NCBI GenBank assembly: GCA_950106755.1
Contig: OX467092.1
Coordinates: 8,990,001 to 9,054,000 of the forward strand
DNA length: 64,000 nucleotides
Direction of reading: 5' to 3'
Source: Climacium dendroides
Lineage: Eukaryota; Streptophyta; Bryopsida; Hypnales; Climaciaceae
Below, piece after piece: positions 11,775 to 24,700 of the stretch. The stretch's first letter is position 1, and each line of letters begins with the position of its first letter. The notes beneath the pieces were generated by a model. It did no database searches and was not told the origin of the DNA. It saw only the letters and a program-made list of their open reading frames with translations. Made by a program: the position numbers and the translations under genes.

Positions 11775-12208
11775 TTTAGAGCTTATTGATCAAATGATTA
11801 AATTGGTTGTCTGCTCTTTCTAGTAGTTCATTTGTTCTCTCAAAGTTTTTCATCAAACCTATGCTAGTTTTTGCCATTTTTTCAAAAATATCAATGACTC
11901 TATCATAAAAGTTTTATTTACTTTTTAATGGTGGTGTAGAAATGGTTGTTGGAATTGGTGCACTCTCCACATCCAAAGCTGAATTAGTTTGACTTTTTAC
12001 ATTATCTATGGTTATAGTAGAGTCATGCTTCACAATTTGCCCAGCTTGGTGATATCACTTCATCTAGAACATTGTAGAATTTGATCTCTTGCCAATTATT
12101 GCTAGATATACCATTGGTCATTTTTTCTTCTTTGTAAGCATAAAAAATGACCTTGAATTTCTTATGGCATGCTATAGTGCAATTGAATTTAGGTATCATG
12201 ACAACCAC
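11775..12208 (-). pseudogene. Myb/SANT-like partner protein of the PIF/Harbinger element, degraded fragment
   Basis: Autonomous PIF/Harbinger transposons encode a second, Myb/SANT-like protein that helps bring the transposase to DNA and into the nucleus. The minus strand here reads CHKKFKVIFYAYKEEK, then an insert, then KFYNVLDEVI (12208-12023), which matches the end of the SANT-like domain with its FKxxxxxYKxxK and KFYxxLDE signatures. A Ser/Thr-rich linker follows, and after a stop a C-terminal coiled stretch IFEKMAKTSIGLMKNFERTN and LLERADNQFNHLINKL (ending near 11775). The tryptophan-rich N-terminus is not recognisable. Convergent placement next to the transposase is the arrangement expected of this superfamily. 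Reading depends on protein-level resemblance seen by eye. Confidence 0.6.
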
Positions 12209-12439
12209 TCAAGCATGAAGCCTCACCCAAGTATCAATTCCTACAAGCAAAAGATTCAAAAGACATGAAGAAATAGCCAAAAACAACATTGGGAGAACAA
12301 TTACTACACATGCTCTCACTGTGAAACAAGGAGTATATAGAATATAAATGGAAAAGGAAGGTGACATTCATCATGGAAAGGAAGTAGGTGGAAGGTTTGT
12401 CCATATCATGCAAAGTCTCTTCATTGGTGGAGAGCAAGT

Positions 12440-13089
12440 TTCAAACCCCACCAGTAACATTGCATTTGCACTCACAATGGGGGAAAAAGGGGGCGTCGGG
12501 GCAAGCACATGCATGGACACAGGGTGAAGGCAAAGGCCTTTAGACCTCTAATTGACCTCAATCTTTAATCCAAATTTTTTGTGGAAAAATTTAAATTAGG
12601 ATTGCAAATTCATACCTTGTTTTATTGCCATTTTTAACAAATTTAGGCTCCATCTTCCCCTTCAACGCAATCAATTGAAGCACTCTGAGTCCTCCTACAT
12701 TCAATTTGCCTCCTTTCCTTCTTTTTCTCCTTCAAATTTCATTTTTTTTTGTGTTGATTTTTTCTTCAAAATAATCTTTTGCTTAGGAATAACTCTCTTT
12801 TTGGAGGATCTTATAATCTCACAATCTCTTCCCTCAACAACCTGCGTTTCTATTCATTCAACATTGTCTCTTGACTCTCTTCTATTCTTTTTTTTCTAAT
12901 TTGTGATGAATAGGATTGAAATGCTCCATAAGAAGTTGGAGCCAAAAAAAATTCCACTCCCATCAAAAAAAAATTCCACTTCCATCAAAAGCAGTTGGCC
13001 GTAAAAAAAATGGTATTAAGCGAAATTGTCCATCTTCTCTACTTGCAAAAAAATGAGAGAGCTAACAAACAACAAAAAGATGCCAAAAA
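12440..13089. other. intergenic, no gene seen
   Basis: Low-complexity T-rich and A-rich stretches (12720-12900 and 12940-13020), with a short duplicated 'AAAAAATTCCACT.CCATCAAAA' at 12945-12990. No coding signal. Confidence 0.4.
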
Positions 13090-14137
13090 AATTAGAGCGT
13101 TGTTGTGTTGAGAGCGGTTTGCCTCGAGAAATCATGGAGATTCTAGCTGCAACTGGAGATAGTTGTTTGAAAACTTTTTTAAATCTACAAGTCTTCTGGT
13201 CTTCTGATCTTTAAATCTTTAAATCTTCTAATTGCTTCCCAATGACCTATCTTGCTGGTGGTTCTAAAAGATCAGGGTTTAGGTAGGTGATAAGAAACCA
13301 CGGGCTTTGGATGGGTAAAACAGGATGGCCAAACCACGAGCTGAAATTGTCTAAAAGATTGGTTCTTAAACTTCAAGCCCACGGTGACCAACAAACGTAC
13401 CTCACTAATGGGAATAACAAATAAGTACGACCACGTGGGTGATCAATCCCACTTTGTCATGTTCACAACTCAAAAAGAGGCTAAGCAATGATTTCACCCA
13501 TGCCGTCCGCAATAACAAAGTCTACAAGGAAAGACAAGCCACAACATACAAATTCTCCTCCAACTTCAATTTCAAATCTTCACTTCAAAACTTCACTTCA
13601 AAACTTTACTCCAATTCCAGTTTCAAAATTGAACTTTGAATGAACGCCATCGTTGTTTCACGACTCCAAATAGAATGAGTGATAACTTTTTGGAAAGCTA
13701 ATACAATTTTCTACTTCTCCTTCAAATTTCAACTCCTTTTAACACTCTGTCCATCTATTACAATCATCCAAAGTTTCGGCCTTGAGAAAAGAAAAGCAAT
13801 TGACTTCTTCTCACTTTACCATTCACAACTCATTCATTAAAACTCTAAATTAAATGAATGATAGTTTCATAGAAAGTTAACAACATTTTCTACACTTTTT
13901 CAAAGTTTCATTTCAAACAAAAAACTTTTTTGTCTTCTATGGTCGGTCAAAATCTCAGCCCCTCTTCATAAGAAGCAACAGACCTCCTTGCACTCAAACA
14001 AGCATAACTTTTGAATGCTAACTCTAAATCAAGCAAGTGAGATCAATTTGGAAACAAAACACCATGATATACAATTTCTTCAAATTGCATTCCAAAAATC
14101 TTTGTATACAATACACAACGGGCCTCCAAACATTCAA

Positions 14138-14211
14138 GTTTTTCCAAGTTTAAGAACCAATCTTTTAGACAATTTGTCTTCTCTCTCATTGGTTCTTAAA
14201 CTTGGAAAAAC
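14138..14211. repeat. 24-bp perfect inverted repeat with flanking short repeats
   Basis: Arms at 14138-14161 and 14188-14211 are perfect 24-bp complements (core TTCCAAGTTTAAGAACCAAT). The string CTCATTGGTTCTTAAACTTG recurs directly at 14253-14272. 'GAAGATGAATAGTATCTAC' occurs at 14221 and 14290, once on each side. Confidence 0.85.
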
Positions 14212-15684
14212 AATGAGAAAGAAGATGAATAGTATCTACAATTCATCTTCTCTCTCATTGGTTCTTAAACTTGGTTCTCATTGAGAGAGAAGATGAATAG
14301 TATCTACCTTTTTTTCTACCTTATCAATAACTCTTCACCACATAAGCAAATAGACATCAACCTTTAACTCACTCCTACAGCTAAATATAATTATTGGCCT
14401 TCACATTTGGCCCTATAACTATTTCTTTATTTTTAACTTAGAATGAAAATCATTTCAAAGTTCACTTAGAAGGCAAACTACTTCTATCCTTTCCTTTCAC
14501 AACTATAACCATACAAAATAATTTTTGTAAAATACTTCAAATATAGATATAAGTACTAACATTAAATCAATGCCTATTAGAGGTAAAAAACTAGAGTTCC
14601 AAGACAATCTTCACTCTGTCTGCAAAAACTTGAGAATGCATTTGAAAGTCGCGGTGACATATTCAACACAATCTACCTTTATTAAGGAATTGACTGGTCC
14701 CTCTAACCATTGTTAGTGACCGCGACTCCCCTTGATTGGCTTGACTATACAATAATATTGGCATCATTTAAACCCTCAAAACACCCTTCAAATGTCATTT
14801 CACGACTACTGGATTCAACACATCCAACTTGCAATAAGATTACCAACGTATGAGCATCCCACTGAAGATTTTCATGCCATCACTGCTCTATACGAGGTTG
14901 TTTTGGTGGTCGAGAAGGCCCAGCTTTATCTCGTGAATCTTTAAGTGGCGATGCAAGATCTCATGGCAAAAGCGGTGTCGTATTGTATATACGTACATAA
15001 TATAGAAATATGTATTTTTTATATTATACGAGTAGCTTCAAAGTGACGCCTTCTCGTGGAGATGAAAACCATCTATATAAGAAAGAAGATCCACATGAAA
15101 GTTGCATCAAATGAAAATATTGTTGTTTGTTTTTCCACTTTAGATTTAGAATGTTGAACTGGAGGATTTTCTGAACTTCAAGATAAAGATTGTCTTGGAA
15201 CTCTAGTTTTTTTATCTCTAATAGACATTAGTTTGATGTTAGCACTTAAATCCATGTCTGAAGTATTTTATAAAAATTATTTTGTATGGTTATAGTTGTG
15301 AAAGGAAAGGATGGAATTAGTTTGCCTTGTAGGTGAACTTTGAAGTGATTTTCCTTCTAAGTTAAAGATAAGGAAATAGTTGTAAAGTCAAATATGAAGG
15401 TCAATAGTTGTAAATTAACTTTAAGAGCAAGATGGGCTGATGTCCACTTGTTTTGTGTGGTGGGGAGTTGTTGATAAGGTAGAGATAAAGGTGGACTAGT
15501 CATCTTCTCTCTCATGGTAGTTTGTAGGAGAACCAAAATGTTTGGAGAGCCATAGTATGTGGAATTTTGAGAATTTTGGAATGAAAATTGGAAAAGTTGT
15601 GCATTATGATGTCTTATTTCTAAATTGATAACACTTGCTTGATTTGGACTTAGTATTCAAAAGTTGTGCTTATTTGAGTGGAGG

Positions 15685-16035
15685 GAGGTTTGCTGCCTCT
15701 TTTGAAGAGGGGTTGAGACTTCAACCAACTATACAAGATAGACAAGTCTTTTGTTTGCAATGAAACTTTGAGGGAGTGTAGGAAATGTTGTTAGCTTTTT
15801 ATGAAGTTATCTTGCATTCAATTTGGAGCATTTATAAATGAGTTGTGAGTGTAGAAGTGAAGAAAAGTCTGTTGCCTTCTATGAAGAAGGGCTAAGACTT
15901 TGACTAACCATAGAAGACGGAGAAGTTTTTTTTTGCAATGAAACTTTGAGAGAGTGTAGTAAATGTTGTTAGCTTTTTGTGAAGTTATCATGCATTCAAT
16001 TTGAAGCATTTATGAATAAGTTGTGAGTGTGGGAG
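15685..16035 (+). repeat. two tandem units of about 175-180 bp in the right foldback arm
   Basis: Units beginning near 15685 and 15865 share 'CAATGAAACTTTGAG.GAGTGTAG' and 'GAAATGTTGTTAGCTTTTT', followed by 'GAAGTTATC.TGCATTCAATTTG' and 'GAGTTGTGAGTGT'. Further diverged units follow at about 16050, 16840 and 17020, and inverted ones lie at about 13760 and 13940. Confidence 0.75.
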
Positions 16036-17709
16036 TGAAGAATGGGCTGCTGCCCTCACTTTTAAAGGCCAAAATTTTAAACGGTTATGGATATTAGTTA
16101 AAGTATTAAAATGAGTTGAAATTTGGAGGAAGTGTAAAAAATTGTATTAGCTTTCTAGAGAGCTATCACTCATTCCATTTGGAGTTGTGAAGCAATGGTG
16201 ATGTTTATTCAAAGTTCAACTTTGAATTTGGAGTTGGGGTGGAGTTTTGAAGTGAAGATTTGAAGTTCAAGTTGAAGTTTGATGACATGAAGATTGAAGA
16301 TTTGAAATTCAAATTTTTTTGAAATAAAAAAAATAAGTTATCTTGGAACTCTATTTTTTTACCTCTAATAAACATTTGTTTAATATTAAACCTTATTTTT
16401 ATACTTGAAGTATTTTATAAAAATTATATAGTATGATTATAGCTGTAGATTGAAGGATAAGATGGTGATAGTTTGCAATTTAGGTGAACTTTAAAGTGAT
16501 TTTCTTTCAAAAATAAAGATAAAGAAATAGTTGTAGGGCCAAAATTGTAGTCAATAATTATAAATTAACCTTGTGAGCAAGTTAGGGACTCATGTCCATT
16601 TGCTTGTGTGGTTGGAGTAAATGATAAGGTGGAGGATAAAGTGAAGAAGATTCATCTTCTCTTTTGTTGTTAGTTTGAAGGACTTTGAATGTTTTCAAAG
16701 GGCATAGTATATAGTGTATGATGAATTTTGAAATGAAAATTTGAAGGATTGAGTAACATGATGTTGTAATTTCAAAAAGCCCTCACTTGTTTGATTTGAA
16801 GTTGACATTTAAAAGTTGTGTTAATTTGAGTGGAAGAAAGTCTATTGCCTTCTATGAGGAAGGGAAAAGACTTTGAACGACCATAGAAGGACAGGTTTTT
16901 TATTTACCATGAAATTTTTAGGAAGTGTAGGAAATGATGTTAGATTTTTATAAATCTATTATTTGTTCAATTTGGAGTTTATATAAGTGAGCTGTGAAAG
17001 TTGAAGTAAAGAAGAGTTTGATGCCTTCACTTTTAGAGGCCCAAACTTTGAGCAGCTATAGATGATGGACAAAGTATTAGAATGAATTGAAATTTGAAAG
17101 AAAAGTATAAATTGTTTTAGCTTTCCAAAAAATTATTACTCAATTCACTTGAAATTTTAAAGCAACGGTGGCACTCATTAAAAATGCAACTTTGTAGACT
17201 TGGAGTTGTAGACTTAGAATTGGAGTGGAAAGAAGTCTTGTTTGTGACTTGTGTCTTGTCTTTCATTGTAAACCTTTGTTAATGTGGGCAAGCTTAGATT
17301 AAACCAAAGCTTAGCCTCATTTTGTGTTGTAATGACAAAGTGGGGTTGATAGCCCACATGGTCGAAACTTGTTTGTTCTCACAATGAAGCTGAAATTTAG
17401 GTAGAGCTAATCATTGGGAGTTTGAAAGTTTAGGAGTCATTTTCACCAACAATATCTCATGGTATGTTGTTGGTTCTACCCGTCACATATTCTATGGTTT
17501 CTTATCCTTACTTTGACCATTGAATTTTATAGACCCATAGCAAAATAGGACAATGGAAAGTAGTTTCACAATAATATAGAAGATTCAAAGTTTGAGATTG
17601 AAGACTTGTTTACATTGATGTTTTTTTTGTTCTTAAATCATTCTTGGTCGCAACCGAAATCCTCGTGATTTCTTGAGGCAAACCTCTCTTTACTCAACAA
17701 TGAATCAAA

Positions 17710-18297
17710 ATATTTTCTAACAAATTTTGAGAAAAAGAATAGAAGAAGACACATCCATCACAATTTGATTCATAACTTTTGAACTTAAATTAAATTAGAT
17801 ATGATTTTCTAAAGCTTGTAGCAATAGGATGCTATTGAAGTCTATAAATATTGCCATTAAATGTTATAGAGGTGTTCAACAATGGTGCATATGGAGTTCA
17901 AAAATGAAGGCAAGCAAACTTTAAACTCAAATAACTATATGCATGTAATTGCTTAGAATTGCACAAAGTGTCCTGCCAATCATAATTCCACATTATTTAT
18001 ATTGAAATTGTGTCTACTTCCAAATTAAATTAAATCCCCAAACACTCATTAAATTGAGCACTAGAATCCCAATTGACACCAATTTATCATCGGACAATTT
18101 TCCATTCTTGTAGTAACAATTCATGGTACAAAAGTAGAAGCAATTTTTAAAACAAAATATGGACATGCTATCTTATTATATTCTAAAGAAATAACACAAT
18201 ACTTAAACAATATGGAAATAGACTCAATCCATGATATCCTCTCCAAACATATCATCCTCAATTTGTATTTACAACATGAAATTAATTATGAGAAGGT
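17710..18297. other. intergenic, no gene seen
   Basis: AT-rich DNA. The stretch 17720-17770 resembles the complement of 44360-44415 ('AAATTGTGATGG.TGTG'), which suggests a further fragment of the foldback end at 44.4 kb. Confidence 0.35.
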
Positions 18298-18722
18298 AAG
18301 GTAAACGAACCCATTACCATTTGCTTCCCAATTCCGTTAGCAAACCAATCCAATTCCATCACCTGACTTTGGGCCCAATCCCATTCAAATTTGAAGCCTT
18401 TTATGACAAAATCTGAATTTATATAACAACAAGGGATAAGGTGTTACTCCATTAATGTTGACTACTTAGTACTTGACTTGGGCAGTTAGGGATTGGTTAG
18501 GGAACGTTTATGACTTTAGAATGTGGAGGGTTTTGTAATTTTAAGGTAGACCACTTTAAAAGTTCACAAAAATTGCAATTTTAATCACAAAATTATAATT
18601 CCACTTGGGTTTGATTTGTGAAACATGCACACACCTGTGAAAAATGTGACCCTCTTGAAGTAGGCCCCAATATATTCAAATTGCAAATCAAGATGGTAGT
18701 AGGTTTATTTACCTTAGTCCAA
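18298..18722. mobile_element. MITE family A, copy 2 (uninterrupted)
   Basis: A 425-bp element with inverted ends GGTAAACGAACCCATTACCA and GGTAAATAAACCTACTACCA (the second read on the opposite strand). The interior matches copies 1 and 3, including 'ATTATAATTCCACTTGGGTT'. It is the most compact of the three and so the best model for the family. Confidence 0.75.
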
Positions 18723-19261
18723 ACATCCTAGGCGGCCATCTAGGTTACACCCATGTTTGAGATCCACTAGCTTGACAGTCCTTGACACACCTGGATCAAG
18801 CAATTTTCTAAATCTACATCGACAATGGCTTGTTCATTGTTGGTCATGGTCACAATTGATCTTAGAACTAATTTATAAATTTTAGTGTAATATGCTATCT
18901 AGTTTATAAAAATTTATTGCAATATACTATCTTCAAGACAAGCAAGCATCAACTTTGTCTACCTTGAGAATGAGCAGTATTAAGAAAAATAGAAAAGAGA
19001 GGATTTTGTAAGTTGTAAGAAGATTATTGGGAACACTATAACACAAAATAGACTGAATAGATGCTAATTCCAATGTGGAGGAAGTAACAAGTTGGCTATC
19101 AAATTCCATTGGTTGTTGCAATCTTGACTAAAATCTAATTTTTTTCAAAGATATTTTTTCAATATACATTTAGCTACTGAAAATTTTAAGTAGTCATGGA
19201 GCAAATTTCAGCCAGTTTTGGAAATTTTTGCCATTTTTTCCCAAGCAGGTGGTAGCCATTA
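18723..19261. other. intergenic, no gene seen
   Basis: No coding frame or repeat structure recognised. Confidence 0.35.
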
Positions 19262-19487
19262 ATCTTTAAACATCAAGATGGACGTTTTGCATCCAATGGA
19301 TGACAGAGGATCTCTCTATGTAAGACAGAAGTGCAACTATTCATCCTCAAAATTTTGCAATAATAAGAGAGGTCTTCTACACTAGTTTTGTCTTACAATG
19401 AATACTTTTACAATTTTTTAAACCAATGCTTCACATGGTCATAAAAACAAATGATTTCCAAAATCACCCCATTGTCCTTTAAGGGTT
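19262..19487 (+). mobile_element. MITE family C copy (TTAACCCTTAAA-type ends)
   Basis: A copy of about 225 bp reads AACATCAAGATGGACGTTTT, GCATCCAATGGATGA, a core 'GTGCAACTATTCATCCTC', then 'CATTGTCCTTTAAGGGTTAA'. The same order occurs in the cluster at 40572-41467. Confidence 0.7.
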
Positions 19488-19689
19488 AATGTTTTTGTCC
19501 ATCCATGGGGTAGCTCAGTGCATTGTACAGGCGGTTATAGACTCCGTAGCTGGCTTCTTCACGGCCATCATGTTCCACAAGTTCCAGTACAAGTTGTAAG
19601 ATCCCTTAGTCGAAGGGGAAGGACCACATCACATGGACTGTCTTGTTCACATCCTGACAATACGATCACGGGATGAAACTATGGAACAA

Positions 19690-20133
19690 CAGGGCTGCCC
19701 ATTGTGGTCAGAATGAGGAGTTTGGCATCATCTTGTTGCTGAAATTTTTCAATTTTTTCTTCACATTAGTACAAGCGTGAAAAACAGCAAGTGCAACTGA
19801 AATTAAATTTTTTTTTGACAAAGTATGAATTTGCTAGGAATTTCTGAAGCATTGAGCCCAAAAGAGTCTGTAGACTACCTTAAGACCAGCAAAATCTGAA
19901 TCTGTAATGCTCACTGCCTAATGCAGTCAAAATATTTTCTATTACAGAAGGCCAAAAAAGTCAATTTTTACAATGGACTTCGCACTAAAAACTCAGAAGT
20001 TCCTAATGAGATCAGTGTTCACTCCATTGTTGTCATGTAAGACATGTATTGTTGCCCACATCCCACATCCTGAAAAAAAAACTTACAATGAGTCATTTCT
20101 TAGGCGACCACAATGGGCTGTCCTACTTTAGAT
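19690..20133. mobile_element. MITE family B, copy 2
   Basis: This copy is collinear with 8413-8872 over its whole length with scattered substitutions. It has inverted ends GGGCTGCCCATTGTGGTC and ACAGCCCATTGTGGTCG (the second from the opposite strand). No coding capacity. Confidence 0.75.
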
Positions 20134-20135
20134 CA

Positions 20136-20162
20136 TAGATAGATAGATAGATAGATAGATAT
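20136..20162. repeat. (ATAG)n microsatellite
   Basis: About six GATA/ATAG tetranucleotide units directly abut the right end of MITE B copy 2. Confidence 0.9.
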
Positions 20163-21591
20163 GGACATGCACATAACTGGGAATGATCCCAGAGTTGTGG
20201 AATTTTGGAAAATTTGTGGACAGACTAGGTATAATTGCAAAGCAGGCCAAGTTATCAAAAATGATTGTTGATTAGGACCTATTGAGCTGCAGGTGGCAAG
20301 GTTGGTGCTGATTTGCAATTCTTATTGATGACTTGGCCTACTTTGCAATTACCGGACATAATGTCAATGTAGGAGAGTGGAGCTGTATGACTTCTTTGGT
20401 TGCTTAACCAATCAAAACTTGTTACAACAACAAAAGTCTCCTGCATTTAGATTATGTTAGGTGAATTTGCACTCACTAAGTTAATATCAGTTGTTGGTTG
20501 TAGAGATTTCTATCACATTTCTCTCATGGGTAGAAAAATGAAATTTCTACTTCATATCCACCGTGTTCAAAATTTGCACAAAGCAAGCAGGGAGCATTAT
20601 GACTTAATCTGTCTCCCCTTAACCAATGTAAACATGCCACAACACTAAAACTCTCCTGCAATGACACTACATCCTTCATTCATCGGTTGGGGAGACCAAG
20701 GTTGCAAATTTGGGTTATCACCTTGGACCCTACAGCTTGCCACAATTCATAGTGCTAGCTTTCAATTTGCAGGTAAGCTTACTGGCAATTGACTCAATGA
20801 ATGCACACATGTACAACATTGTTCTGGGAGGGGAATGTGGATTGTTAATTTTCATATTTTCATGCACTGACGTGAATGAAGTAGGAGAACACACCAACAG
20901 ACCCGTGAGGAGTGCGATCCTACTTGCACACAACCGCTTGACTGGGAATCTGGTAGGCAATGTTCTGATTGCTTGACCCATTCTTGTAGTATATCCCCAT
21001 GTTTTGGAGAGTATGCTGGAAATTGAAAGGCCAAATCTTAGTATGAGGGCAGTACATATTACATATTATTTATTATTGATCAGTGCCAATGGGGACTACT
21101 AAAAACTAATTGAAAACTATCTCTATCTCACTCTCCACTCAAAAGACAACATCTACTGATGATAATATTATTTATTGATGATAGACACTAACCCTTTTTT
21201 TTTACTTTTTGAAAAAGTATCAGGATAGTGATCAATTAAAATTTGATGAAGCATTGTAATTCTACATTCATCCATCTTTCAAACAAAAAAACACTTTTCA
21301 ATCACATGCATGCGCTTTTTTTTATCCAATTTTGACAACTTCATCCACATTTTTAATAGAAATGGAAAATTTATGGCCAAAAAAATTACTTTTTCTAGTG
21401 GAAGGTAGAAATTTATTTTAAAATGATGCAATCTAGCCCCATGGTGTCCCACCACCACCACAAAAGGAACTGATAGACACCATCACTATAATGATCGAGG
21501 AGGGTGCTGCAACGGTGTCTCAGGAGATAGGCAGTTGATGAATTGCTCAACAGCTAAGCTTAGTGTGCATAACTTAAGGTAAGAGCATTAG
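20163..21591. other. intergenic, no gene seen
   Basis: The sequence at 20690-21000 is of more balanced base composition but holds no frame that I recognise. It may be an old gene or transposon remnant. Confidence 0.35.
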
Positions 21592-21778
21592 AGCACCCAA
21601 TGGCGTGACTTTCTACATATGACAGTCATTGCAGAACTTACATGCAGATAAACTATAGATAGCTTATTTTTATTGACCGAAGTAATAAGTTATCTACAAC
21701 TGACTTGCATTTTCATTCTAAAATCATTACCTTACTTAAAAAGTGATACCATTGCATACACTCACGCCATTGGGTGCT
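21592..21778. mobile_element. 187-bp MITE with 17-bp perfect terminal inverted repeats
   Basis: Ends AGCACCCAATGGCGTGA (21592-21608) and its exact complement (21762-21778). Weaker pairing continues inward (GATAGCTTATT against GATAACTTATT). Short size, AT-rich core and lack of coding capacity fit a MITE. The superfamily is unclear because no clean target duplication is visible. Confidence 0.8.
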
Positions 21779-24700
21779 TCTACCTTAATGCAAGAGTTAA
21801 ATTAGCTATTGTAATCATGGTACTCACACTAAGGTGAAGCCACCCATAACCAATAACTTAAGCCATGGCAGATATGATCTGCACCAGTAATTGGCAAAGC
21901 AAATATTTACTGAAGTGCAAAGATAGAAATGGTGTTGGAGTAGAAAGTTTGATGAATTTATAGTTTGAATTGAAATTACTATGAATTATAAAAGCTTGAA
22001 GTTGGACTCGACCCATGTCCAATGTTTAAAGTCTTACAAAATTGATCACTAGGAGAGTACTTGTAGGTAACTCTAGCTCACAAAAGGAGGCACAAATTTT
22101 GTAGTAGTATCAGGACCACATTGGTTACAGAACCCAGTTTCTTTGAATTTGAAATTAATGCAAATGAGTCCCATCCTCTCCTAAATTTGAGACACCCTAT
22201 TGATTGCCTATGGGGCAATAGTTGGTATTAGGTGCCTCCACCTTAGTCCCCTAAATAATTTTTAAGGGAGATGTTTAGTACTCCTTCCAACAATTCTCGC
22301 AGGCTAGGCTCCAACCGATTGTTGAGCATCCGGGCAGCCCTAGGAAGTTCAACACCAAGAAATTCAAATGTCTTCTTCCCGCCCTAGCTCATTAGTCACC
22401 TCCCTTGAGTTGCTTCAAATGTTGCAAGTCTGTGAGTGTCCATTTAGTCACTTGGGACTCGTAAATTGTTTTTTTTGGATTTTATTAGTTTTCAGTATAG
22501 TTTTATATATAAAAATCCCCCTACAAAGTGAATAACCAAAATAGAGATGTCACATACCAATATAACATTTGGTCCTAAATAGAGCATTTTTCTTTAATTA
22601 TAACCAAATCCCACATGTAGATAGGGTAGAAACCCAAAAATTGTATAAAATAAGCGTATTTAGTAGAAATTGCCCAACTTGTCTTTTTATAACAAATCCT
22701 AACTAAATTGGTCTGAGAAAACTATGTGAAAATCCTAATTTAGATTCCCAAAGAGAGGTTTCAATATCCCCATTCCATTAGTGAAATAGTACAAACCCCA
22801 ATTGTTAGTCTGTAGGTAAAGAAAACTCAAGGCGAACCAAAGAAAGGCATCTACAACCTAAGTACGGTGACTTAAGGTGGAAATCATGCTAGGAGCCTAA
22901 TGGCGCAATTGGTTCGCTAAGATTCCCTTCAAATTGAAAGATTCTTTAGTTACCGAAAGTTAAAAGAGATAGCGGGATTTGATTCTCTTTCCTCAGATGT
23001 GCAAAGTAAAAATATGAGCTTGAACATCTCTTGTGGAATTTTATGAGAGGTTCCATGAAAATTCTCGATTTTTTTTAATCTCCAAAAGATCTTTTTCCGA
23101 GCAGTCAACTACTAAAAGCCATAATGGAATTTTTTTAGAAATTACCTAGGCTGCGGTAAAATCTCACTAAAAATTAATTTAGATTTTTTTATATTAATAA
23201 TGAACTCCAACAAGTTTCGTGAAATTCCGATAGTCAGAAGACTCAAAACTGACAAGATCCTCCAAGATTGGCAAAATTGAAGATTAAAAGTGGAGTTGAC
23301 CGGTGTATTGAGAGTATATGGAATCAGATTGAGGTCAAAGTGAGGTCTTTTCTTACTCCCTTATACCTACCAAAGAGCCTAGGCTAGTTACTTTCTTTAG
23401 AAAAATCAACCTCCCAAAGTTGGATTTTATCCTTTTTTTTATTCTAGTTGGTGCTAGCTTTTAGTGTTTTTTTAGCGGATGAAAAAAGGGAGGGAGATTT
23501 CCTTAGATTAAAAATGGCCTTCTGAAGCCAATGGTGCAAGCTGTTTGCGATTTGGAGTCTTTCTTCAAAAGTTAGAATTTTGGATCAATGTAAAAAGTCA
23601 AAAATTTAAAATTAGGATGAAAATCTTAGGTGATAAGATTACCTTGTAGGAATTAGGGGGGGGAGTGAGGCCTTTGGAAAATTATATAAAGGCTCTCATT
23701 TCTCTCTCAAATCACCCCCTTCGGTTCATTTTGAACTGCCTTGTTTTCATTTGAATTCATTTAGTTGGATTTTGGCCATTTAGGTCATGTTGCCAAATTC
23801 TTGTGTTTTTGGAGTATTTCAAGCTTTGTTGTTGTTCTTTTTCAAGTTTTCTTGAAGGACTTGGAGTCCCTTCAAGCTTGGCTAACTGCTTTGTTGTCTT
23901 TGTTGAGTTTTTGAAACTTTAGTTGAAGTTTTTATTGAGGTATTTTGGAGGTTTTGTACTAACTTGTACTAATTCTAGAGCCCCCTCCTCTTGTGATTGG
24001 CAATGCCGCTTAGGGGAGCCTCTAGTATGTAATTTGTTGTGTATTCTTGAAGTTCTAACTTGTTTTGAGTTTTTTTTAATCTTTATACTAATACTTATAG
24101 TAGTTATACTAACAAATGTTTATTGTTTTTGTTTAAATATTTCCTTGTCCCATTTGGGATGGCGAAGTTTTGATTTTGGAGGAACTCCATTTGGTAGTTG
24201 GAAAAAAAATTAGAGTTGATAAAATTAAGAAGGAAATCCTTGAAATCCAATTAGAACCATCAAAAACTTAAGTAGAATAATAATGACTTATAAATATCAA
24301 GAGTCAATTATTATTTAAAAGTTGGTGCAATTATTTAGTGTTTCAAAGTCAACCCTTGGCACTCAAATTATTGAGAGTAGTAAAATTTCAAGGTAAATTG
24401 GAATAGGAAAAAAGGATAAAACCTTGGATGAAGTTTTTAGAGCCTCTTAAAGGCTAAACTTCATCCATTTATAACTTTTGCGAGGAAAGTCGGAATAGGG
24501 TGAATTTTATGTTTTTAAAAATGGCATGAAGTGTTCTATCACTTAGGATGTCTAAATTTAGACTATATTTGAATTAACTAAAAAACATTGGGGCTTAAAA
24601 AATCAAGTTAATAAAAAATATACACTTCCAATTTGGCTAGGTTTCATTGGTTAAATTTCAAAATGAAAGAGTTAATACAACATTAGGGAAAGATCAATTA

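Larger units (their letters stand above)
13090..17706. mobile_element. 4.6-kb foldback element with very long inverted arms
   Basis: The left arm (13090-14612) reappears as reverse complement on the right. The segment 14612 back to about 13600 matches 15186-16300, and again matches a second right-hand copy at 16330-17217. The outer segment 13590-13090 matches 17217-17706. Anchors include 'GTTTGCCTC.AGAAATCA' (outer ends), 'CCCAC.TGGTCGAAACTTGTT' and its complement, and the inner edge 'TCTTGGAACTCTA'. The single-copy loop is 14613-15185. No transposase frame is present. Each arm is built from tandem sub-units of about 175 bp. The arms are clearly diverged, so the structure is not recent. It could be a foldback or long-TIR Mutator-like non-autonomous element, or two head-to-head insertions of one repeat. 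Confidence 0.75.

Noticed and set aside
22895..22985. tRNA-like or SINE-head sequence (A-box match TGGCGCAATTGG at 22901)
   Set aside because: The only B-box-like string lies about 65 bp downstream, too far, and it is mutated; no cloverleaf can be drawn.
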